Of a stretch of DNA of 36,469 nucleotides, positions 6,507 through 14,711 are shown piece by piece (position 1 is the first letter of the stretch; each line of letters begins with the position of its first letter). The notes beneath the pieces are model-generated. The model was not told the origin of the DNA, searched no databases, and worked only from the letters and a program-made list of their open reading frames with translations. A program made the translations under genes and the position numbers. Source of the DNA: Candidatus Uhrbacteria bacterium (GTDB lineage: Bacteria > Patescibacteriota > Patescibacteriia > UBA9934 > GWF2-40-263); assembly GCA_016188495.1 (NCBI GenBank), contig JACPHU010000027.1:1-36469 (forward strand). The letters are read 5' to 3'.

Positions 6507-8780
6507 CTACGATGTTGGTTGGGAACGGTTGGGTTCCTGAGGTCTTCGGATCGCTGGTCTGCTAGGAGGTCTGCTATTTCTTGGACCTGTTGGACGTGGT
6601 GTGTGTGGTCGATCGCCCTCTGGTTGAGCAGGTGGACGTTCAGGATAGACGTTACCTGGAGCATCTTTCATAGAAAGGCTGGTGCGTCCTTCTGATAATT
6701 CCACAATTTTTACCATGACCTCATCTCCTACTTTTACGATATCTGATACAGCATTGACGCGCCATGGAGCGAGCTGACTGACATGGACCATTCCATCTCG
6801 TTTTGGGAGATATTCTACAATAGCTCCGAAATCCATGATGCGCGTCACTTTTCCTTTGTAGATTTCACCCACTTTTGGTTCGCGTGTAAGGTTTTGAACC
6901 ATTTCTAAGGCGGTTTGTGCTCCTTGAGCATCAACGGATGTGATCATGACCAAGCCATCGTCATCAATATCGATGGCCTGAACACCGGTTGAAGCAATAA
7001 TACCGTTGATGGTTTTTCCTCCAGGACCAATAACGTTTCCAATGAGTTCCGGATTAATTCGCAGAGAAATAATACGCGGGGCGTAAGGTGAAAGTTCTGC
7101 TCGAGGTTCTGCAATAGCCTTGCTCATTTGATCTAGGATAGACAGACGGGCTGTACGGGCTTGGGAGATGGCTTGGGTAACCATATCTCTCGTAAGTCCT
7201 TTTGTTTTTGTATCCATTTGAATAGCCGTAATTCCTGTTCGAGAACCCGCGATTTTAAAGTCCATTCCTCCCTTTCCATCTTCAAGATCTTGGAGATCGG
7301 TAATGACTTTCCATCGACCTTGTGCATCTGTGGCAATACCCATAGCAATTCCTGCCACAGGAGCCTTGATAGGCACTCCCGCATCCATCAGAGCCAGTGT
7401 CGATCCGCAGGTCGATCCCATAGAACTGGATCCGTTTGATCCAAGAACTTCTGAAACGGCACGGATCGTATAAGGAAAGGTTTCTTTATCCGGCATCATG
7501 GGCATCAGTGCCTTTTCTGCAAGTCCACCGTGCCCAATGTCTCGGCGGGAAGGTCCTCGCATTGGTTTGACTTCACCTACCGAAAAAGGAGGGAAATTAT
7601 AGTGATGGAAATAACGGCGTGTTCCCACGGTTTCCATTCCATCCAGCGTTTGTTCATCTCCAGGAGCTCCGAGGGTCACAACGGTGAGCACCTGTGTTTC
7701 TCCGCGCATGAACAGTCCGTTTCCGTGAACTCTTGGGAGGACCGCTACTTCTGAAACAATCGTTCTCACTTCTTCTATCTTTCGTCCATCTACTCGCTTT
7801 TCTTCTTCGATAATAGCGCGTGAAACTTCTGCCTCGAGAATTGTCTCAACTTTTTCGACTCCATAGCGCAGATCATCTTTTTCCACTCCTTTTTCTGTGA
7901 GAAATGTTTTTGTTCTCGCTTTCACTTCCTTTTTCTGAAGACCTCTTTCTGTTTTGGTTGCGCGTGGGGCGGAATAGAAAAGATCTCTTACTTGTTCAAG
8001 AATGTAAGGAGCAGCCAGGGCTTCTACCTCTTCTCTTCGTTTTTGTGTCAGTTGTTCTTCTGGTGTTTTAGGACTAAGTAAATCACGTTTTTCTTTTCCA
8101 ACAGCCGTACGTACTTCTTCAATCAGTTTAATAGGAGCATCTATCTGTTCCTGACCAAACCAAAAGGCATTTAAAACGGTTTCCTCAGGTGCTTCATTGG
8201 CGCCGGCTTCAACCATGAGAATTTTTTCACTTGTTCCTGCAAAACTGAGATCCAAGAGAGAGTTTTCTCGCTGTGAGTAGGTGGGATTTAACACAAACGC
8301 TTCTTGTTCATGTCCGACTCGTACACATCCAAGAGGTCCGTCCCAAGGAATATCGCTCATGTGCAATGCACAACTTGCGGCAATAAGTCCGATAATATCA
8401 GGATCATTTTCTCCATCAAAAGAAAGTGCGGTGACAATAACCTGAACTTCGTTACGAATACGATCATCAAATAAAGGACGTAGGGCACGGTCGATGAAAC
8501 GTGAAATAAGAACAGCTTCATCGGTTGGACGACCTTCTTTTTTCATGAAACGACTTCCTTTGATACGGCCAGCTGCGTAGAGTTTTTCTTCGTAATCAAC
8601 CATCAGTGGAAAAAAGTCCATGCCCGTACGACTTTCTGAACTCATGGTGGCGGTTGCCAGAACGATCGTTTCGCCATACTGCACCAGACATGATCCGTTG
8701 GCTTGCTGAGCGTATTTACCTACATCGATGGTAAGGGTGCGTCCTCCCCACTGTGTGCTGAATTGTTTGTGTTCTATCAT
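6507..8780 (-). CDS. pnp: Polyribonucleotide nucleotidyltransferase (PNPase)
   Basis: 757 residues. Two RNase PH-like domains (about 10-235 and 320-545) separated by the helical PNPase domain, then KH (GPGG loop in IGNVIGPGGKTIN) and S1 (VGEIYKGKVTRIMDFGAIVEY) RNA-binding domains. The enzyme degrades RNA 3' to 5' using phosphate, releasing nucleoside diphosphates. The second PH domain has the usual catalytic features (RRDIGHGGLAEKAL and the DLQDLEDGKGGMDFKIAG stretch). The last 45 residues are a Pro/Arg-rich disordered tail (PERPPAQPEGDRPH), which could contact RNA or partner proteins. It is first in a two-gene unit with the membrane protein at 5220, and a long hairpin lies just before the start codon. 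Confidence 0.97.
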   Translation of the reverse strand: MIEHKQFSTQWGGRTLTIDVGKYAQQANGSCLVQYGETIVLATATMSSESRTGMDFFPLMVDYEEKLYAAGRIKGSRFMKKEGRPTDEAVLISRFIDRALRPLFDDRIRNEVQVIVTALSFDGENDPDIIGLIAASCALHMSDIPWDGPLGCVRVGHEQEAFVLNPTYSQRENSLLDLSFAGTSEKILMVEAGANEAPEETVLNAFWFGQEQIDAPIKLIEEVRTAVGKEKRDLLSPKTPEEQLTQKRREEVEALAAPYILEQVRDLFYSAPRATKTERGLQKKEVKARTKTFLTEKGVEKDDLRYGVEKVETILEAEVSRAIIEEEKRVDGRKIEEVRTIVSEVAVLPRVHGNGLFMRGETQVLTVVTLGAPGDEQTLDGMETVGTRRYFHHYNFPPFSVGEVKPMRGPSRRDIGHGGLAEKALMPMMPDKETFPYTIRAVSEVLGSNGSSSMGSTCGSTLALMDAGVPIKAPVAGIAMGIATDAQGRWKVITDLQDLEDGKGGMDFKIAGSRTGITAIQMDTKTKGLTRDMVTQAISQARTARLSILDQMSKAIAEPRAELSPYAPRIISLRINPELIGNVIGPGGKTINGIIASTGVQAIDIDDDGLVMITSVDAQGAQTALEMVQNLTREPKVGEIYKGKVTRIMDFGAIVEYLPKRDGMVHVSQLAPWRVNAVSDIVKVGDEVMVKIVELSEGRTSLSMKDAPGNVYPERPPAQPEGDRPHTPRPTGPRNSRPPSRPAIRRPQEPNRSQPTS

Positions 8781-8794
8781 AAGAAATAGATATT

Positions 8795-8847
8795 CCTGTA
8801 GAAGCGGGAGATATCGAGTTACCTCGAAATCTAAGGGTTTCTACAGG
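8795..8847 (-). promoter_or_regulatory. Leader hairpin in front of pnp
   Basis: CCTGTAGAA pairs with TTCTACAGG, with an inner near-perfect helix (GATATCGAG/CTCGAAATC type) and a TTAC loop. The hairpin ends 14 nt before the pnp ATG. In E. coli a leader stem-loop cut by RNase III lets PNPase repress its own mRNA; a similar use is an inference here. Confidence 0.55.
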
Positions 8848-8861
8848 ATTTTAATTATTTT

Positions 8862-9031
8862 TTTAGGACTTTCTCACTTGGATGCAGAGCGCGAAGAAAT
8901 CGAGGCTTTTTGTGAGCTGTATTCATATACAGTGACCCTTCAATAAATTCAGGGTCAATCTGAACTTGTTGAAGATTGAACAAAAAACGTAGATTTCGAC
9001 AAAGCTATGCGCCAAGTGAGAAAGTCCTAAA
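8862..9031. repeat. Long-arm palindromic element, second type
   Basis: TTTAGGACTTTCTCACTTGG (8862-8881) is an exact inverted copy of 9012-9031. Inside are shorter helices (GAAATC/GATTTC, CTTTTTG/CAAAAAA) separated by unpaired segments, and at the centre a double palindrome TGACCCTTCAATAAATTCAG... that is also found in the element at 27013. It fills the space between the NYN gene stop and the pnp leader. Confidence 0.7.
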
Positions 9032-9032
9032 T

Positions 9033-9695
9033 TTAAAATTCTAATCGTCGCGTTCGGCTTTCCTCCTGATCTGTCACAGAATCTTCAGGATTCATAAAAA
9101 AACTAGAACTGATACTTTCTGTGTCTTCAAAATTTTCCAAGTCTTCATCGTCTTCTTCCGCTTCCTGCGATTTTTCCTGTCCGTGTTCGTTGAGTTTTGG
9201 ACCGATCAAATAACGTCGTCTGTTTTCTGATAAATCGGTAAAGTCATGTACGAGCCCTGTCAGTTTTGACGAGGTTGTCTTTCCAAAGGCCATGAGTTCT
9301 ACCATCCGTCCTCGACTTTGTACGTAATCGACCAACGGTTGAAAGTCTCCATCTCCGGAGACAATGATCACGACGTCGAGCGTATCAAGCATTTGAACCA
9401 CATCAATTGCCAGACCTACATCCCAATCCGCTTTTTTTTGACCGGAAGGATACTCCATAAGCGCTTTTTGGCGCGTTTCGATGCCGGCTTTTTCTAATGC
9501 ATCGAAAAAAGGTCGTTCTTCTCTGCCTTCGGTACTTACGACGTAGGCCATGGCCCGAATAAGTTTTCGGCCTGCAACCGCGTCTTCCACAATGTTTTTA
9601 AAGTTTACTTTGCGTTTGAAAAGATTTCGTGCGGAATAGTACATGTTTTGTGTGTCGATAAAAACGCCGACACGTTGATCTAGATGTTTGAACAT
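9033..9695 (-). CDS. NYN-domain protein (LabA/DUF88 family, PIN-like nuclease fold)
   Basis: 220 residues. The NYN domain occupies about 8-160 with the expected acidic positions: FIDTQNM near the start, KADWDVGLAID in the middle and VSGDGDFQPLV later. This family adopts a PIN-like fold and is thought to be an RNA endonuclease; substrates are unknown for most members. The C-terminal 55 residues are acidic and low-complexity (EEDDEDLENFEDTE), probably disordered. It lies between rpsO and pnp on the same strand, which fits a role in RNA processing or turnover. A TACAAT about 20 nt upstream of the ATG may be its own -10. Confidence 0.88.
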   Translation of the reverse strand: MFKHLDQRVGVFIDTQNMYYSARNLFKRKVNFKNIVEDAVAGRKLIRAMAYVVSTEGREERPFFDALEKAGIETRQKALMEYPSGQKKADWDVGLAIDVVQMLDTLDVVIIVSGDGDFQPLVDYVQSRGRMVELMAFGKTTSSKLTGLVHDFTDLSENRRRYLIGPKLNEHGQEKSQEAEEDDEDLENFEDTESISSSFFMNPEDSVTDQEESRTRRLEF

Positions 9696-9740
9696 AAAAT
9701 GATTTTCAGTGGGATTGTAAAAAAGAGAATCCCGTTTTGT

Positions 9741-9950
9741 GAGATCTTCTCAAAACTCGATGAGATTGCCTTGAACGGGCTGCCCGCCCGACCGTCGAAC
9801 GTTCGTTCGGGCGGGTCGAGCCCCGAGAACCCTACTCAGAGTAGGGAGAACGGGGTCGACCCGCCCGAACGACTGAACAGGATTGATCGTCGTTCAGTCG
9901 GGCGGGCGGGCGCCCGTGAAAGGCAAGATCGCGAGTTTTGAGAAGATCTC
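9741..9950 (+). repeat. Long-arm palindromic element, copy A
   Basis: Outer arms GAGATCTTCTCAAAACTCG and CGAGTTTTGAGAAGATCTC are exact 19-bp complements. Inside are the family core ATGAGATT-GCCTT-GAA on the left and TGA-AAGGC-AAGATCG on the right. The apex contains CGGGC, then about 125 nt of nested GC-rich palindromes, then CGGGCGCCCG, so CGGGC is directly repeated around the insert. The insert has two CCCGCCCGA/TCGGGCGGG hairpins around a central hairpin CCCTACTCAGAGTAGGG. It lies between NYN and the rpsO terminator. Confidence 0.85.
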
Positions 9951-9962
9951 CTTTATAAATTG

Positions 9963-9991
9963 AAAACCTCGTGATAGACACACGAGGTTTT
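9963..9991 (-). terminator. Terminator after rpsO
   Basis: AAAACCTCGTG and CACGAGGTTTT form an 11-bp stem with a 7-nt loop, followed by T residues on the minus strand. Confidence 0.85.
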
Positions 9992-9995
9992 TTGA

Positions 9996-10259
9996 TTAAC
10001 GTAATTTGAGCTCTTCCTTTATTTTTGTAAGAGCTGCTGAATCCTCGCGCTCTAAATATTTCATGAGGCGGCGGCGTTCATTCACTTTGTTGATAAGACC
10101 ACGACGAGAGGAATTGTCCTTTTTGTGATCTCTCAAGTGCTTGGTGAGATCTTCGATTTCGGCTGTTAAAATAGCAATCTGCACTTGTGGAGATCCGGTG
10201 TCGGAATCGTGAGTGCGAAATTTCTTAATGAGGTTCTGTTTCTTTTGAACGGTGAGCAT
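9996..10259 (-). CDS. rpsO: 30S ribosomal protein S15
   Basis: 87 residues, normal length for bacterial S15 (uS15). It binds the 16S rRNA central domain early in 30S assembly and contacts 23S rRNA in bridge B4. The conserved HDSDTGSPQVQIA and SRRGL segments are clear. The start is the ATG at 10257-10259. rpsO and pnp are neighbours in many bacteria; here they are on the same strand but separated by NYN, two palindromic elements and a terminator, so they are probably not one operon. Confidence 0.97.
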   Translation of the reverse strand: MLTVQKKQNLIKKFRTHDSDTGSPQVQIAILTAEIEDLTKHLRDHKKDNSSRRGLINKVNERRRLMKYLEREDSAALTKIKEELKLR

Positions 10260-10414
10260 AGAGAAAAAATGATTTCACGGCATGGTCCGAGTAACAAGAG
10301 CTCAATCTTAAAACCCAGAGAATGTCCTTTAAATAAAGAGAACACACCAAGCGTAAGGAAAAAGAGAATAAAAGTCAAGAAATGATTCGTTTTTTCAAGA
10401 AAAAAACGTATTGT

Positions 10415-10423
10415 TGGTATACT
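10415..10423 (+). promoter_or_regulatory. Extended -10 promoter of the MFS gene (leaderless)
   Basis: TG-G-TATACT with TATACT at 10418-10423; ATG follows after 9 nt. A weak -35 (TTCAAG) lies 18 nt upstream. Confidence 0.55.
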
Positions 10424-10432
10424 AGCGCTTGT

Positions 10433-11653
10433 ATGTCAACGATTCATCCAAATCAATCCTATCCATTCAGGCATCATCGTTACTCCCTTGCCCATACGGG
10501 TCCTCTCCCGCTCTTGGCTTCCAACCGTTTGTTAGCTTTTTGCGCATCAACGATTGTGGGTGTTTTTCTTCCTATCTTTTTTTATGAATTTTTTGATCTT
10601 TCGCTACGTTCTGTGTTGCTCTGGTATATCATTAATTTTTCTATAAAGTTTCCTTTTCAGGTGTGGGGAGCGAAGATTTTTTCACGCATTGGTTTGGTTC
10701 CGAGCATGATTTTTGGAACGTTTGGAATCATGGTCTTTTTTTGGATGTTTTACCTTTTGGATGCAGGAGGCAGTGTGCATCCACATCTTTTAATGGGTGT
10801 GGGAATGCTTGGTCTTATCATTGATACTGCGCTGTATTGGTCTCCTTTCCATATTAATTTTGCTGAATTTAGTTCTCAAAAAACACGAGGGAAACAAATC
10901 GGGATTTTGTATGCGGCACAACAACTCGTAGCAGTGATTGCGCCGATTATGGCGGGATGGATCATCGTGCGTTACGGATTCAAGATCAATTTTTTCATCG
11001 GACTTCTGATTTCTTTTAGTTCGATTGTTCCTTTGTTGTTTTTGCCTCCGTTTCGAGTCACCTACGAATTTGGGTTTTGGCAAAGTTTTCGTGAGCTTTT
11101 TTCTAAAAAATTTCGTTTTATGTCCCTTTCAATGATGGCATACGGTGCGGAAAACATTGTCGGGGTCGTTGTCTGGCCTATCTTTTTATTTACGATTTTT
11201 CAAGGAAAATATTTAGAGATGGGGGCGTTCACTGCCATTATCGTGGTCATGAGTTTTGCCCTTGAAGTGGTTGTCGGGAAAAAAACAGATCAATATTCTC
11301 CGGCGAGATTATTGAAGTTTGGAACGGGAATTTATGCGCTTGGTTGGATATGGAAAGGATTGGTCGAGACGGTCGTCGGAGTTTTTGCTGCCTCTACTTT
11401 TCATAGTATCGGGGCCATCATGCTTCGCACACCTATGGATGTGTTGATGTATGAACAGGCAGCTGACTCAGGACATTACATCGATGAATATACCGTGCTG
11501 CGAGAAATTGCTTTAAATATGGGTCGAGTGATGATGTTGGTGTTTTTATTGCTGGTGACAAACTTCTTTTCGTTAGGCGCCTCTTTTTTTGTCGCGGCTC
11601 TCGCCTCGCTTGGAATCAATTGGCTGGTTGGATATCACTCAAAACAAGTTTAG
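10433..11653 (+). CDS. MFS-like multi-pass membrane transporter
   Basis: 407 residues from the ATG at 10433, which I prefer to the ORF-track start at 10382 because of the promoter box 9 nt upstream; the extra residues would include that promoter. About 10-12 hydrophobic segments are spread over the length in two halves joined near residue 205, the form of a major facilitator. A loop with the sequence SSQKTRGKQIGILYAAQQ sits where MFS proteins carry a conserved basic cytoplasmic loop. No substrate can be inferred. It is monocistronic, ending at a strong bidirectional terminator. Confidence 0.75.
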   Translation: MSTIHPNQSYPFRHHRYSLAHTGPLPLLASNRLLAFCASTIVGVFLPIFFYEFFDLSLRSVLLWYIINFSIKFPFQVWGAKIFSRIGLVPSMIFGTFGIMVFFWMFYLLDAGGSVHPHLLMGVGMLGLIIDTALYWSPFHINFAEFSSQKTRGKQIGILYAAQQLVAVIAPIMAGWIIVRYGFKINFFIGLLISFSSIVPLLFLPPFRVTYEFGFWQSFRELFSKKFRFMSLSMMAYGAENIVGVVVWPIFLFTIFQGKYLEMGAFTAIIVVMSFALEVVVGKKTDQYSPARLLKFGTGIYALGWIWKGLVETVVGVFAASTFHSIGAIMLRTPMDVLMYEQAADSGHYIDEYTVLREIALNMGRVMMLVFLLLVTNFFSLGASFFVAALASLGINWLVGYHSKQV

Positions 11654-11668
11654 TGGTTTTCTTAAATC

Positions 11669-11698
11669 AAAAAACAGACCGTTTCGGTCTGTTTTTTT
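11669..11698. terminator. Bidirectional terminator between MFS and dsbA-like genes
   Basis: AAAAAACAGACC and GGTCTGTTTTTTT around GTTTC; U-runs on both strands serve the two convergent genes. Confidence 0.9.
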
Positions 11699-11705
11699 AA
11701 TGACG

Positions 11706-12485
11706 TTATTCCAGAACACTATCGATAGCGGCTTTGACGGAATCGTATGGGAGAGCTCCTTTGATCGGAATGGCATTTCCATTTGCGTCAATCACGAACG
11801 ATCCTGGAGTTCCGCTGACTCCGGCAGCCCCTCCTGCCTGTGCTTGGGCTTCGATTTTATCCTGGTATTTGCTTGAATCGAAACAGTCTTGCCATTGAGT
11901 TGTATTGAGTTTTAAATCAGTAGCGACTTTTGCGTAATACTCTTTGCCAAGACTTCCTTGATTTTTCACGAGGATATCAAGATATTCCCAGAATTTATCT
12001 TGTTCTGCGGCACATTCAGCAGCATTGGCTGCAGGGAGGGCTTCTGGATGGAATGAGAGAGGAAAGTGACGATAGACCCAGCGGACACTGTCTGTGTAAT
12101 CGGTCATGACTTGCTGCATGGTTGGGTGGAATCGTGCACAGTATGGGCACTGGATATCTGAGTATTCGATGATCGTAATTTTTGCATCTTTATTTCCACG
12201 GATGTGATCGTCATCTGTGACCGCAGGAACGCCGGTGGCTGTTGGGGCTGGCACAGCCGCTGCAGCACCTTGATCCTCACCATTCACTTGAACATTGGCG
12301 GCCACTGCCTTCTCGGCAACGGCGACTCGATTAATAGAACAATCTCCCCCTAGAATGCATCCGCCCAGTAAGATAAATCCAACGGTTCCTAATGAAAGGA
12401 TAGCGGTGATAAAGCCAAGCCAGAAGGCTTGTTTTGAAGGAATAGCATCAAAGAAGTTTTTTGTATGATGTAATGGGTTGTCCAT
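11706..12485 (-). CDS. DsbA-like thiol-disulfide oxidoreductase, membrane anchored
   Basis: 259 residues. One transmembrane segment near residues 20-45, an Ala/Pro-rich linker, then a DsbA/BdbD-type thioredoxin fold. The active site CPYC lies in YSDIQCPYCARFHP, and the cis-proline loop is SGTPGSF. Such proteins form or isomerise disulfides in exported proteins; surface proteins here with cysteines (for example the SCGDALC region at 30617) are plausible clients. The acidic C-terminal half keeps the helical insertion. The small membrane protein at 12534 lies just upstream on the same strand and may be cotranscribed. Confidence 0.9.
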   Translation of the reverse strand: MDNPLHHTKNFFDAIPSKQAFWLGFITAILSLGTVGFILLGGCILGGDCSINRVAVAEKAVAANVQVNGEDQGAAAAVPAPTATGVPAVTDDDHIRGNKDAKITIIEYSDIQCPYCARFHPTMQQVMTDYTDSVRWVYRHFPLSFHPEALPAANAAECAAEQDKFWEYLDILVKNQGSLGKEYYAKVATDLKLNTTQWQDCFDSSKYQDKIEAQAQAGGAAGVSGTPGSFVIDANGNAIPIKGALPYDSVKAAIDSVLE

Positions 12486-12533
12486 AGTTATAGATAAAGA
12501 ATCAATTTAAGGTTTTTTCGCTTCATGTAGCGT

Positions 12534-12905
12534 TCACCAATCGTGCGTTGCGAATAAACAAGGAAGAAAGACTCTTGGAGGGGCGGGGCCAAATCGGCTC
12601 AGAGTGGGCGTGTGGCGTGTAATTCCTTTTTGAGGAGTTTTCCGTACGAAGAACCGTTTTATATTGGGCAGTGCTGTGAAGGCAACGAGAATCAATAAGA
12701 GAAATTTCGTTTCTGCCACCAGGGGTTGATGAGCGACTGACCATAGGGTGGGGGAGGTGAGCGCTTCGCCTGCGCAGATTCCCACTGAAGACAGCGTTGG
12801 TTCTCCGGTTGGGCATTGAGAGGTTTCTACAGGAACGAAAAAAACACAAACCAAAGCCACAATAATGAACCAGATGAAGGTTGTAGAAAAACCAACAGTC
12901 TTCAT
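12534..12905 (-). CDS. Small membrane protein, unknown
   Basis: 123 residues with a hydrophobic N-terminal segment (about 8-26), a short external part with two cysteines (SQCPTGEP and GICAGE), a second hydrophobic stretch (about 66-82) and a basic tail. It precedes the DsbA-like gene by 48 nt on the same strand, and two extracytoplasmic cysteines suggest it may be a redox partner or client; that is inference. It is divergent from xer with about 55 nt between start codons. No family recognised. Confidence 0.6.
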   Translation of the reverse strand: MKTVGFSTTFIWFIIVALVCVFFVPVETSQCPTGEPTLSSVGICAGEALTSPTLWSVAHQPLVAETKFLLLILVAFTALPNIKRFFVRKTPQKGITRHTPTLSRFGPAPPRVFLPCLFATHDW

Positions 12906-12943
12906 AATGGGTACATCCTATCATAGAGCCTTCAATCTCGCGA

Positions 12944-12952
12944 TGATATACT
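12944..12952 (+). promoter_or_regulatory. Extended -10 promoter of the Xer recombinase (leaderless)
   Basis: TG-A-TATACT with TATACT at 12947-12952 and ATG 8 nt later at 12961. Confidence 0.55.
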
Positions 12953-12960
12953 GCTTCCAT

Positions 12961-13890
12961 ATGCCTACTCTTCTTGAGAAGTTGATTGTTGATTTTCTCG
13001 AATATCTTGAGGTGGAACGTGGACGTTCTGAAAAAACGATTCGCAATTATCATTTTTATTTGCGCCGATTCGCACGGTGGGCGAAACAGCCCGCTCCACA
13101 GGATATTTCTGATGAATTGATTCATCGCTATCGTCTCTGGCTTAATCGATCTGTTGAGGGACGTGATGGAGAATCCCTGAAGAGATCAACGCAGAATTAT
13201 CACTTGATTGCGTTGAGAGCTTTTTTGAAATTTTTAGCGCGCAAAGATATTCGTTCGCTTGCTTCTGAAAAAATTGAACTTGCCAAACAAGAACAGCGTC
13301 AGGTTGAGTTTTTAGAAGTTGATGAATTAGATCGGTTACTTCTTCAACCAAAAAAACGAAAAGAGGGTTTGATCGCCTTGCGCGACCAGGCGATTCTTGA
13401 ACTTCTTTTTTCTACCGGCTTGCGCGTAAGCGAACTTTCTAAACTTAAGATCGATCAGATTAATTTGAAACGAGACGAATTTACCGTGCGTGGCAAGGGA
13501 TCAAAATTACGAGTGGTTTTTCTCTCTTCCACAGCTAAAGAAGCATTGAGAGCCTATCTTTCTAAACGTCGAGATTCTTCCACTTATTTATTTGTTGGAC
13601 ATGACCGTGCCAAGGGTGGCCGGCAAACCGTTGAGGGACTCACTCCAAGATCCATCCAACGTCTGGTTGAGTCTTATGCCAAGATGGCCGGCATTACCAA
13701 GCACATCACGCCACATACTTTGCGTCACACCTTTGCCACAGACCTTCTGTTGGGAGGAGCGGATATCCGCTCCGTCCAGTCTTTGTTGGGACACGCCTCT
13801 ATCACCACCACACAGATTTATACGCATATTACCAATGCGCAGATGAAAACGGTGTATCAGACATTTCATGGAAAACAAAGGAAAGAATAG
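12961..13890 (+). CDS. Tyrosine recombinase XerC/XerD
   Basis: 309 residues from the ATG at 12961; the ORF-track start at 12865 would add 32 residues that overlap the divergent gene and the promoter. The N-terminal SAM-like core-binding domain (about 5-95, beginning with LEKLIVDFLEYLEVERGRS) is followed by the catalytic domain with Arg in STGLRVSEL, HTLRH (H-x-x-R), the second His in LGHASI and the nucleophile Tyr in TTTQIYTH. Length and motifs are those of chromosome-dimer resolvases rather than phage integrases. CPR genomes usually have one such protein. No dif site could be found in the window. Confidence 0.93.
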   Translation: MPTLLEKLIVDFLEYLEVERGRSEKTIRNYHFYLRRFARWAKQPAPQDISDELIHRYRLWLNRSVEGRDGESLKRSTQNYHLIALRAFLKFLARKDIRSLASEKIELAKQEQRQVEFLEVDELDRLLLQPKKRKEGLIALRDQAILELLFSTGLRVSELSKLKIDQINLKRDEFTVRGKGSKLRVVFLSSTAKEALRAYLSKRRDSSTYLFVGHDRAKGGRQTVEGLTPRSIQRLVESYAKMAGITKHITPHTLRHTFATDLLLGGADIRSVQSLLGHASITTTQIYTHITNAQMKTVYQTFHGKQRKE

Positions 13891-13910
13891 AAGAATAAGA
13901 GGTTTTTTCC

Positions 13911-13939
13911 TTGACGAAATCGACTTTTTGGAATAGAGT
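13911..13939 (+). promoter_or_regulatory. Promoter of the 13991 gene
   Basis: TTGACG (13911-13916), 17 nt, TAGAGT (13934-13939). Confidence 0.6.
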
Positions 13940-13990
13940 CGGTTTACTGTTTATGGAAGGTTGGCCCTGGTTTTAGCACAGGAGGCTGTT

Positions 13991-14476
13991 ATGACTTCAA
14001 TCTCGCATTCTCATTCCCACCTACCTCATCTGATGATCCGTGCGGTCGAAGTTCCTCCGCCCGGGGTCCGACGAATAGTCCCGAAGGCTCTTGTGTACAT
14101 GTTTCTTCGAGAGACAAGTCGATTTACTATCGAATCAAGCTGGACTCCGGAATCTGCCTTGGTAGAGTTGACCAGTCAGATCAACCAAGGGAGGTTGGCG
14201 ATCGTCTGGCAGTTAGGCAATCCTTCCATTCCCGTGGGGTTTGCTATTTGCGAGCAGAACGAGTCGGGTCTAGTTCTCTCACATTTTTATATTGAACGTA
14301 GGATCCCAAGAGAGCAGGAATCTCTGGTGACACAAGAGCTTTTTGACAAGGTTGTAAAAGCTCAGATGCGACGGCTGGGTCTCCAGACGGTTTCTGTCAC
14401 AGCTCCTTTGTTTTCTGCACAGCCAATTCAGCTATGTCTGAAAGGGGCTTCTGTATCGCGTGTAGGAGTGTATTGA
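13991..14476 (+). CDS. Hypothetical protein, possibly a GNAT-type acetyltransferase fold
   Basis: 161 residues from the ATG at 13991. An AGGAGG ends 6 nt before this ATG, which decides the start over the TTG at 13961. The N-terminus is His-rich (SISHSHSHLPH). From residue 70 the pattern LAIVWQL...VGFAICEQNESGLVLSHFYIERRIPREQE followed by a long helix looks like strands 3-5 and helix 3 of a GNAT domain, but the acetyl-CoA loop (Q/RxxGxG/A) is not evident, replaced by RIPREQES. Function is therefore open. It has its own promoter and terminator. Confidence 0.6.
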   Translation: MTSISHSHSHLPHLMIRAVEVPPPGVRRIVPKALVYMFLRETSRFTIESSWTPESALVELTSQINQGRLAIVWQLGNPSIPVGFAICEQNESGLVLSHFYIERRIPREQESLVTQELFDKVVKAQMRRLGLQTVSVTAPLFSAQPIQLCLKGASVSRVGVY

Positions 14477-14499
14477 TCTTTTTTTGGGTCGTGTTATCT

Positions 14500-14530
14500 A
14501 GCGATCAATTCTGATCGCTTTTTCTTTTTT
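14500..14530 (+). terminator. Terminator after the GNAT-like gene
   Basis: AGCGATCA and TGATCGCT around AATTC-type loop, then TTTTTCTTTTTT. Confidence 0.85.
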
Positions 14531-14579
14531 CAAAGATTCGTTATCATGCGATTCGTCAGAGTATTATTATGTAGTGCGT

Positions 14580-14706
14580 GAGTTCTCTTTAAAAATCGAT
14601 GAGATTGCCTTGAATGGGGTAATCGACGACAGAGCCGTACTCAGAGTACGGTGACGAGTCGATGGGGCCCCATGAAAGGCAAGATCGCGATTTTTAAAGA
14701 GAACTC
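14580..14706 (+). repeat. Long-arm palindromic element, copy B, leader of tRNA-Arg
   Basis: Outer arms GAGTTCTCTTTAAAAATCG and CGATTTTTAAAGAGAACTC are exact 19-bp complements with a sequence unlike the arms of other copies. Core ATGAGATT-GCCTT-GAA / TGA-AAGGC-AAGATCG is identical to copy A. The apical stem is TGGGG/CCCCA instead of CGGGC/GCCCG, a compensatory difference, and TGGGG is directly repeated around a 43-nt insert carrying CCGTACTCAGAGTACGG. The element ends 5 nt before the tRNA. A TTATTA box just upstream suggests that transcription begins about where the element begins. Confidence 0.88.
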
Positions 14707-14711
14707 CTTGT

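Noticed and set aside
9741-9950. Hammerhead or other known self-cleaving ribozyme in the element core
   Set aside because: The core has ATGAGATT but lacks the CTGATGA...GAAA order of the hammerhead, and I could not fit twister or pistol consensus; cleavage activity is not excluded but cannot be claimed.
12523-13125. 200-aa minus-strand ORF over the xer start
   Set aside because: Overlaps the conserved N-terminus of the Xer recombinase and another better minus-strand frame (12534-12905); composition looks like a shadow.
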